Source: Betaproteobacteria bacterium
GTDB lineage: Bacteria; Pseudomonadota; Gammaproteobacteria; Burkholderiales; Burkholderiaceae_A
Direction of reading: 5' to 3'
NCBI GenBank assembly: GCA_018970545.1
Contig: JAGWWC010000006.1
Coordinates: 1 to 48,056, forward strand
DNA length: 48,056 bases
Of the stretch, positions 42,090-48,056 are shown piece after piece (within the stretch, counting starts at the first letter, position 1; every line of letters starts with the position of its first letter). Under the pieces are notes generated by a model. That model had not been told where the DNA came from and ran no database searches. It was given only the letters and a program-made list of their open reading frames with translations. Both the position numbers and the translations under genes were made by a program.

Positions 42090-45000
42090 ATGAAAATTTT
42101 CATCGCTAGTCTCTTGGCCATTTATTCATCAATGACGATTGCGCAGAGTGGCAGCGTTGCAGTTCCGTCTTTTGATACTGCTCGGCCGCCAGAGAAAAAA
42201 GACGAGAAGAAGGCCGCACCGCCGCCTCAAAAGACCCCGGAAAAGTCGGTCGTGGTGCCGCTTCCGTCGAACCCTGCGCCCCCCGCCCCAGCTGCTCCAG
42301 CACCGGTCCAGCCCCAAAAACCGACGTCCTCGCCATCACCCGCTCCAGCCCCAACCGTTCCGCCCGCCCAACCTCCCGTTTCGCCTGCTCCCCGTCCTGC
42401 ACTCACACCTGCGGTACCGCCGCCTACCAGTCAGCCATCAAGGGCAGCACCTAGCCCTACATTTACTCAGCCACCTGCTACCGCGCCACAGAGTGCGCCC
42501 GCTCAGCAGCCCATTCCCACAGCGCCCCCACCGCCGACAGCGAATGCCCCGGCAGTGGCTCAAAGTTGTGAGTCCACTAATCTGCAACGCTTCTTAAAAA
42601 CTTATTACGAGAATAACAATTTTTTTTCAGATCGAAATACTCCGACTGAAAACTCACAGCTTTATCCGCGAACAAATGTTCAGCAAGCACTCGACCAAAG
42701 ATGGGCCAATATGTCCCAAGCAATTATTAGCCAGTGTCTTGGCTTTGGTGATATGCAAGGATTTGTGCGAAACTTTTCCAGTCGCCCAGCCGTAAAAAGC
42801 TCAGTCGAGCAAGTGATTGCGCCATTTGTACAAAAGCAAATCCCGCCCCCCGTAGCGGTTGCGCCACCGCCACCGGTAGCGGTGAATCCTCCCGTGCTCG
42901 GCGATACAGGTCCAGGTCAGCTTGTTTTAAACCTCAATTTTTCGATCGATGGCCTTAACAATACGTCGGCGCTGAACAATACGTCAGCGCTGAACAATAC
43001 GTCAGCGCTGAACAATACGTCGGCATTTACCGTGTCGATAGGTAATAATTTGCAAATCATCTCGCCAAAAAACGATTTAATTTTTCTCTCTTCAGATGGG
43101 TTGAGTGGGCGACAGACGCAGGCGTTATCCCCGGATATTGTTGGCGTACTACACGCGATGGGGGGCCAAGATATCAATCGACTTTTATGTGTTGACGGCA
43201 GCCAACAAAATCGCCCACGCATTACAGAGTTCGGGTCTTGCCGTGTTAGACCCTTTAATAGCGTTTGGATATTCAGTAGCGCGGACCGAAAGATTCGGTG
43301 GCTCAATCCCACCTCTGGGGACTTAAGCCAGTGCCTGTCTGCCGTCTTTGATGAGCGGCTTTCAGTTGTTCGTCCCGTGATGACTGCATGCTCAGGTGCG
43401 GCATCCTGGACGATCCCAAGCGCTGATCCTGACGCACTGCAGCTGGCGTTTTTGCCTGGGGTGACCAATGTAGCAAGCGTTCCGAACGTCTTAACTATCA
43501 TCAATTCAGAGCTTGGCTTTGCACGGATTAGACCAAAGGGTCAAAATACTGGCTGGGCGTTGCATTCGGTTCCCCGTGCATCTCCAGCGGGGCGGCAGAG
43601 GCGCTCAACGGAGACACCAATGCCTGGGCAGACAGCTACTGCACCGGTGATTTCGCCGGTGCAGAAGATAGATCCACCCCCCGCAAATAAGCCAATTTCG
43701 GCCCCACCAGCAGCGACGCCACCACCGGTTGTCACTCCAGCGCCGCCGTCTTCGATTCCTATAGCGATCGCGCCACCACCTGTCACAGTGGCACCCTCCG
43801 TATCAAATGAGTGTCAAGATCAAATAGTTTTCGATTTGATTAAGAGAAGTTTTCCGGAGTCGTCTGCAGGGAGTATCAGTGGCCCCGCTGTGAGGCGGGG
43901 TATGGAGATCTGCAAAGAGAAAGGCTTTGATTATTTGAGTCGTGGTCTGCAGGGCGCTCCGCCTCGGGGTAACCCCGTCCCGGGAGCGCCAGGCCGCGGT
44001 GAGGGCCGTCGAGGCGATCTTCGAGAGTATCGTGACTTTGTTATTCCGGTGTCTTTTTCTCTGATTCAAATTGCCCAGACCCAATCGACGGGAGTCTCTG
44101 AACGAGGATTTTTAAGAGCAGAATTCATGCAATTGCTCCAGAAAGAGGAGCGAGTATCTCGTCCTGTGCAGCCGCCACCCGTTACGGTGGCCCCCCCGCC
44201 TGTCGGTACACCACCTCCCAGTAGAGTGACCAATCCGGGAGCGGAGCCGGTGGCAAATAGGTCGACACAGCCATTAGACGATCCATGCGCAGGGCTGAGT
44301 CCCGATGCATACGCGGATTGCCAGTACAACCTTCGGCAAACGGCGCCACCGCCCGTTGCCATTTCTCCACCTTCGGTTACCCCGCCAGCGCAGGTCGTAA
44401 CAAGACCCACAGTTACCCCGCCTCCGGCAGTGCGCAGGTCGCAAAATTCGGGGGTGTGCGATCCCTCTCTCGTTGAATTAGATCCTGTAAAAATTGGAAA
44501 TCGTGAGCGCTGTTTCGGTGGAGTTGGGAATGGTTGTAAGGATCAATTACGAGGCGGTTCTCTCACTCAAGGGCCGCCAAGCCCAGGGTATCCGGTCGCG
44601 ACAGTGAATTCAGACTGCACGATTGATGTGAAAGTAGTCGTAGGCTCGATTCTTCACGACTCATGTTGCAGATCTCTTTGGGAGCAGAATCGACCGCAGG
44701 ACGGCCACTACTGCAAAGAAGCGCCAGGCCCCGCCGGCTTTTGGATAGGTACGGATGCGATTTTAGGTTTTCCGCTTGGATGGGATAACAAGCAATGTGC
44801 TTCAGAGTGGCGTAAGGCAGTCTACGATGTGCAAGAAGGAAAATCTTGGACCGAGAGATTTGGCCCTTATTTAACGGACGATCAGGAGGATAACCTGACG
44901 ACTGTTTCAAACTCGCGCACGACGAAACTCCCCGGACGCCTAGGAGTAAACGACAACCTATTGACAAGTCGTACGATTGAGCGGGTCGAGACTCGGCGAT

Positions 45001-45584
45001 TGGCGGCGCCTCGTGGTACAAAACTCACGGTTCACGATGTTGCTTTTTGTAAAAGCGGAAGATTTCAGAGTGAGACTTGGTGTAATGACCAAAAACTTGC
45101 TGTGACTTCAACTCTAATTGCAGGAGCGATGGCAGGGCCGCTTGCAGGGGCGAGTGCGGCTGTAATGACTAAATTAAATCTCCTTACTATGCCTGGTTGC
45201 TCGAACTCTACTGAGCTACAGTCCGCACTCTCTGACTTGCGTTGGCAAGAGGACTACATCGCAAGCGAGCGAGCTAGGATGGACGCAGTTGAACGTAGTT
45301 TTCTCTCAAAGATCGAGGAATGGAATGCTTGGGCTGCGGCAAAACAGCGTGAGGCGGAGGGGTACTGGTTGATTGATCCGAGGAGGACATTATTAATACC
45401 GAAAGAAATAGAGATCGCTCGGGCCGATCAGGTCACGCGAGAGATTGGGCTGCAACGTGTCAGGGCACAACATGCGGTAGAGATGGCGGGTCACGATCTT
45501 GAAAAGCAGCGTCGCCAGATCGTCGTCTGGGCAATCGAGAATAAACGTACGTGGGCAACGATCCACGATGGAATCTGTGACTAA
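42090..45584 (+). CDS. Giant proline-rich, cysteine-containing exported protein of unknown function
   Basis: An 1164-residue protein, 23 bases after the PDZ gene with an AGGAGCG ribosome site. It has a signal peptide (MKIFIASLLAIYSSMTIAQ), a Pro-rich stalk to about 160, a small helical domain (about 165-250), four LNNTSA repeats at 289-312, a beta domain with an ADRKIRWLNPTSGDLSQCLS stretch like a ricin-type lectin, a second Pro-rich linker, a helical domain (about 570-690), a third Pro-rich linker, then a Cys-rich domain (about 790-920) with GSILHDSCC, a short Gly/Ala hydrophobic stretch (LIAGAMAGPLAGASAAVM), and a long charged coiled coil at the end. I know no close family. It is probably made with, and may act with, the PDZ protein. 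Confidence 0.82.
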   Translation: MKIFIASLLAIYSSMTIAQSGSVAVPSFDTARPPEKKDEKKAAPPPQKTPEKSVVVPLPSNPAPPAPAAPAPVQPQKPTSSPSPAPAPTVPPAQPPVSPAPRPALTPAVPPPTSQPSRAAPSPTFTQPPATAPQSAPAQQPIPTAPPPPTANAPAVAQSCESTNLQRFLKTYYENNNFFSDRNTPTENSQLYPRTNVQQALDQRWANMSQAIISQCLGFGDMQGFVRNFSSRPAVKSSVEQVIAPFVQKQIPPPVAVAPPPPVAVNPPVLGDTGPGQLVLNLNFSIDGLNNTSALNNTSALNNTSALNNTSAFTVSIGNNLQIISPKNDLIFLSSDGLSGRQTQALSPDIVGVLHAMGGQDINRLLCVDGSQQNRPRITEFGSCRVRPFNSVWIFSSADRKIRWLNPTSGDLSQCLSAVFDERLSVVRPVMTACSGAASWTIPSADPDALQLAFLPGVTNVASVPNVLTIINSELGFARIRPKGQNTGWALHSVPRASPAGRQRRSTETPMPGQTATAPVISPVQKIDPPPANKPISAPPAATPPPVVTPAPPSSIPIAIAPPPVTVAPSVSNECQDQIVFDLIKRSFPESSAGSISGPAVRRGMEICKEKGFDYLSRGLQGAPPRGNPVPGAPGRGEGRRGDLREYRDFVIPVSFSLIQIAQTQSTGVSERGFLRAEFMQLLQKEERVSRPVQPPPVTVAPPPVGTPPPSRVTNPGAEPVANRSTQPLDDPCAGLSPDAYADCQYNLRQTAPPPVAISPPSVTPPAQVVTRPTVTPPPAVRRSQNSGVCDPSLVELDPVKIGNRERCFGGVGNGCKDQLRGGSLTQGPPSPGYPVATVNSDCTIDVKVVVGSILHDSCCRSLWEQNRPQDGHYCKEAPGPAGFWIGTDAILGFPLGWDNKQCASEWRKAVYDVQEGKSWTERFGPYLTDDQEDNLTTVSNSRTTKLPGRLGVNDNLLTSRTIERVETRRLAAPRGTKLTVHDVAFCKSGRFQSETWCNDQKLAVTSTLIAGAMAGPLAGASAAVMTKLNLLTMPGCSNSTELQSALSDLRWQEDYIASERARMDAVERSFLSKIEEWNAWAAAKQREAEGYWLIDPRRTLLIPKEIEIARADQVTREIGLQRVRAQHAVEMAGHDLEKQRRQIVVWAIENKRTWATIHDGICD
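42954..43025 (+). repeat. Four tandem 18-base repeats encoding LNNTSA
   Basis: Four copies of an 18-base unit (for example CTGAACAATACGTCAGCG) stand head to tail inside the proline-rich gene. The two middle copies are identical; the outer ones differ by one to two bases. Each codes for LNNTSA, so changes in copy number keep the frame. This is a probable slippage site giving protein length variants. Confidence 0.95.
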
Positions 45585-45588
45585 CTTC

Positions 45589-46482
45589 CTACTTCTGTCC
45601 GATTTCGAAGTTCGCCATTTTCTCTAAGGCCCGGACCATCGCCGAGTGATCCCAAGCCTTTCCGCCGTGGGCGGCGCAGGCATTAAAGAGCTCCTGGGCC
45701 GTGGCGGTGTTGGGCAGCGATACCCCCATGGCACGCGCACTCTGAAGGGCGAGATTGAGATCTTTTTGGTGTAACTCAATCCGAAAGCCGGGATTAAATG
45801 TCCGGTTGATCATGCGCTCACCGTGGACTTCTAAAATGCGCGAGGCAGCAAAGCCACCCATCAGTGCCTGACGAACCTTCGCAGGGTCGGCCCCTGCCTT
45901 TGCTGCAAACAGCAGGGCTTCGGATACGGCCTCAATGTTTAGCGCCACGATGATCTGGTTGGCCACCTTTGCTGTCTGGCCATCGCCGTTGCCGCCTACC
46001 AGTGTGATGTTTTTGCCCATCAATTCAAAGAGGGGCTTGGCGCGGGCAAACGAGGCCTCGGAGCCGCCCACCATGATGGTCAGCGCTGCATTTTTTGCAC
46101 CCACTTCACCGCCAGAGACAGGAGCATCAAGGTACTCACAGCCCAAGGCGTTAATTTTTTGGGCAAACTCCTTGGTGACGATTGGGGAAATCGAGCTCAT
46201 GTCGATGACGACCTTGCCCTTTGATAGGCCGCTGGCCACACCGCGATCTCCAAACAGCACCTTTTCGACATCCGGGGTGTCGGGCAGCATGGTGATGATC
46301 AGATCGGCCTTCTGGGCAACCTCTTGGGCAGAGGCGCACTGCACCGCTTTGGATTGTGCGATCGCCTCGGGGACTTTACTGCGGGTGGTGACGAATACAT
46401 TGTGGCCTGCGTTAATCAGGTGGCCGCACATCGGCGCACCCATGATGCCCAAGCCAATAAATCCGACATTAAGTGTCGACAT
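45589..46482 (-). CDS. glxR: Tartronate semialdehyde reductase
   Basis: A 297-residue beta-hydroxyacid dehydrogenase. It has the Rossmann start GFIGLGIMGAPMCGHLINAG, the substrate motif DAPVSGGEVGAKNAALTIMV, and GDGQTAKVANQIIVALN with the catalytic Lys. It reduces tartronate semialdehyde to D-glycerate with NAD(P)H. It is third after gcl and hyi in the same direction, the usual glyoxylate operon order. It converges on the giant proline-rich gene with four bases between stops. Confidence 0.95.
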   Translation of the reverse strand: MSTLNVGFIGLGIMGAPMCGHLINAGHNVFVTTRSKVPEAIAQSKAVQCASAQEVAQKADLIITMLPDTPDVEKVLFGDRGVASGLSKGKVVIDMSSISPIVTKEFAQKINALGCEYLDAPVSGGEVGAKNAALTIMVGGSEASFARAKPLFELMGKNITLVGGNGDGQTAKVANQIIVALNIEAVSEALLFAAKAGADPAKVRQALMGGFAASRILEVHGERMINRTFNPGFRIELHQKDLNLALQSARAMGVSLPNTATAQELFNACAAHGGKAWDHSAMVRALEKMANFEIGQK

Positions 46483-46497
46483 GAGAGAGTTTCCTTT

Positions 46498-47271
46498 CTA
46501 GTGTGTGGCGCGCCAGCCGAGGCCCGCCTCGGTGGTGGTTGCAGGCTTATACTCGCATCCGATCCAGCCGGAGTAGCCGATCTCATCGAGAAGGCGAAAG
46601 AGATACTTGTAATTGATCTCGCCTGTGCCGGGTTCGTTGCGGCCCGGGTTATCCGCAATCTGGATATGCGCGATGCGGCTGAGATGCTTTTTCAGCGTTG
46701 CTGCCAACTCACCCTCCATGCGCTGCATGTGATAGAGATCGTGCTGAAGAAAGAGGTTGTCTGCACCAACTTCGTCGTGCAGGCGCAAGGCCTGCTCGGT
46801 ACGGTTCAAATAAAAGCCCGGAATATCGAAGGTATTGATGGGCTCGGTCAGCAGCTTTAAGCCTGCCTTCTTGAGCTCAGCTGCCGCAAATTTAAGATTC
46901 GCAAGCAGTGTGTCGTGTAGATCTTGCGGGCTGACACCCGCGGGCGCCTTGCCGGCCAAGCAATTTAACTGCGGCACGCCCAGCTGGGTTGCGTACTCGA
47001 TGGCCTTGGGCACACCAGCCCGAAACTCGTCGACGCGCCGAGGATCGCAGGCAATGCCGCGGTCGCCTGCGTCCCAATCTCCAGCGGGCAGGTTGTGCAG
47101 CACCAGCTTGAGATTGTGTGACTGAAGGCGTGTTTTTAGTTCCTGGACCGGATAAGGATAGGGAAATAGAAATTCTACCGCTTGAAAGCCGCTGGCAGCG
47201 GCCTTCTCGAAACGATCCAGAAACGGTACCTCATTAAAGAGCATCGTGAGGTTGGCAGCAAAACGCGGCAT
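46498..47271 (-). CDS. hyi: Hydroxypyruvate isomerase
   Basis: A 257-residue TIM-barrel enzyme of the xylose-isomerase-like fold. It starts MPRFAANLTMLFNEVPFLDR, and has LLTEPINTFDIPGF, FLQHDLYHMQRMEGELAATL and HIQIADNPGRNEPGTGEINY, with conserved Glu, Asp and His for metal binding. It interconverts hydroxypyruvate and tartronate semialdehyde. It lies 15 bases before glxR and 38 bases after gcl. Confidence 0.95.
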   Translation of the reverse strand: MPRFAANLTMLFNEVPFLDRFEKAAASGFQAVEFLFPYPYPVQELKTRLQSHNLKLVLHNLPAGDWDAGDRGIACDPRRVDEFRAGVPKAIEYATQLGVPQLNCLAGKAPAGVSPQDLHDTLLANLKFAAAELKKAGLKLLTEPINTFDIPGFYLNRTEQALRLHDEVGADNLFLQHDLYHMQRMEGELAATLKKHLSRIAHIQIADNPGRNEPGTGEINYKYLFRLLDEIGYSGWIGCEYKPATTTEAGLGWRATH

Positions 47272-47303
47272 GAGGGATCCTTTTGGCGTCAGTGAGCGAT
47301 ATC

Positions 47304-47316
47304 GGACTATTAGTCC
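47304..47316. other. Small dyad across the gcl stop codon
   Basis: GGACT-ATT-AGTCC is a perfect 5-base dyad with a 3-base loop spanning the gcl stop codon. It may form a small hairpin in the gcl-hyi message; no T-run follows, so it is not a clear terminator. Confidence 0.3.
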
Positions 47317-48056
47317 AGCAGTCCGGCAACTTCAAGGCCCTTGCGGCCCTCGGGGTGACGGCAGTCGATTTCTTCAAACTCCATGATGTTGTCGATCTCC
47401 GTGCCCATCGCAATATTGGTCACCTTTTCGAGAATCACCTCAACCACAACCGGCACTCGATATTTTTGAGCGGTGGCCTGTGCTTCTTTTAAGGCATCAT
47501 GAATTTTTGAAGGATCGGTGACCCGCAGGGCTTTACAGCCAAGCCCCACCACAACCGCCTGATGATCTACGCCGTAGCCTTTCAGGGTTGGATCGTCGAT
47601 GTTTTGGTTCTCAAATGCCAGCTGCACATTGAAGTCCATATCAAAATTGCGCTGGGACTGCCGGATCAGGCCAAGATAACTGTTGTTGACCAGCACCTGA
47701 ACATAGGGCAGGCGGAATTGTGCGCCCACAGCCAGCTCCTCGATCAGGAACTGGAAGTCATAGTCACCGGCAAGGCCCACCACCGTACGGGTGGGGTCTG
47801 CGGCGACAACCCCCAGCGCCGCTGGAATGGTCCAGCCCAGCGGGCCGGCCTGGCCGCAGTTAATCCACTGACGCGGGCCATAGACATTCAGAAACTGCGC
47901 ACCGGCAATTTGTGAAAGGCCGATGGTGGTCACATAGATCGTGTCGCGAGGAAATGCTTTGTTCATTTCTTCGTAGACGCGCATCGGCTTGATTGGAGTC
48001 TCGGTGTAATGGGTCTTGCGGTGCATTAAGCGCTTGCGCTCCTGGCAGCGGAATAC
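47310..48056 (-). CDS. gcl: Glyoxylate carboligase (3' part only)
   Basis: The last 248 residues of a ThDP-dependent enzyme that joins two glyoxylate to tartronate semialdehyde and CO2; the gene runs off the right edge. The frame is open to the window end, so the Met at 48026 is internal. [36 protein letters not shown], the ThDP/Mg site [12 protein letters not shown] and [18 protein letters not shown] are all characteristic of Gcl. It is first of the three glyoxylate genes seen here. Confidence 0.96.
   Translation of the reverse strand, partial: VFRCQERKRLMHRKTHYTETPIKPMRVYEEMNKAFPRDTIYVTTIGLSQIAGAQFLNVYGPRQWINCGQAGPLGWTIPAALGVVAADPTRTVVGLAGDYDFQFLIEELAVGAQFRLPYVQVLVNNSYLGLIRQSQRNFDMDFNVQLAFENQNIDDPTLKGYGVDHQAVVVGLGCKALRVTDPSKIHDALKEAQATAQKYRVPVVVEVILEKVTNIAMGTEIDNIMEFEEIDCRHPEGRKGLEVAGLLD

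Noticed and set aside
42954-43025. Possible CRISPR-like array
   Set aside because: The 18-base units are contiguous without spacers and stay in the coding frame; no cas genes are in the window.
42917-43504. Minus-strand open frame of 195 codons with SADVLF repeats
   Set aside because: It is the antisense reading of the LNNTSA repeats in the proline-rich gene; no ribosome site, and the plus-strand frame is clearly coding.

Overview
The window looks like a chromosomal segment of a free-living betaproteobacterium, most likely order Burkholderiales. The gene order, the protein types (Box benzoyl-CoA pathway with a BoxR regulator, gentisate pathway, PuuD-type urate oxidation, TRAP and TctC-type transport) and the compact, fairly GC-rich coding all point that way. 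This is recognition from sequence, not a database result. No tRNA, rRNA, CRISPR array, insertion sequence or phage gene was seen.

Layout. 1-2904: a cut-off TctC/Bug solute-binding protein divergent from a LysR regulator, then a second LysR divergent from a DODA-type ring-cleavage dioxygenase. 2907-7130: a complete 3-hydroxybenzoate/gentisate module (6-hydroxylase, gentisate dioxygenase, fumarylpyruvate hydrolase on the minus strand; MarR regulator and maleylpyruvate isomerase on the plus strand), with a clear palindromic operator on the shared promoter. 7170-14493: a complete urate-to-glyoxylate module (LysR, HIUase, PuuD with fused cytochrome c, OHCU decarboxylase, PuuE allantoinase, allantoicase, ureidoglycolate lyase, NCS2 permease). 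14629-17592: a TRAP transporter (DctP, DctQ, DctM types) with a strong hairpin after the binding protein. 17561-29893: the aerobic benzoyl-CoA (box) cluster. The minus arm has an alpha/beta hydrolase, benzoate-CoA ligase, boxD aldehyde dehydrogenase and a DUF4863-like protein; the plus arm has boxR, boxC, boxB, boxA, an enoyl-CoA hydratase, a MaoC protein and a quinone-oxidoreductase-like MDR. 30121-39867: a small MarR, cytochrome c, a decayed PhaC-like remnant, two EamA exporters, gamma-glutamyltransferase, a small conserved hypothetical, Maf, an aminotransferase, an Old Yellow Enzyme and an SbtA-like permease. 39934-45584: two large exported proteins of unknown function (PDZ repeats; proline-rich/Cys-rich) that look compositionally different from the rest. 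45589-48056: glxR, hyi and the 3' part of gcl.

How it fits together. Benzoate is activated to benzoyl-CoA, epoxidised by BoxAB, opened by BoxC with loss of formate, and oxidised by BoxD to 3,4-dehydroadipyl-CoA; the downstream hydratases may carry this into beta-oxidation. 3-Hydroxybenzoate goes through gentisate to fumarate and pyruvate. Urate is taken to glyoxylate by the ureide genes, and the gcl-hyi-glxR set at the right end can turn glyoxylate into glycerate, so both ends of one carbon route lie in this window. The best regulatory signals are a TGCA-N6-TGCA site overlapping the -10 of the boxC promoter (the form known for BzdR/BoxR operators), a perfect MarR-type palindrome overlapping the -10 of the gentisate operon, and intrinsic terminators inside both the box and the TRAP operons. 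The least explained part is the 39934-45584 two-gene pair.
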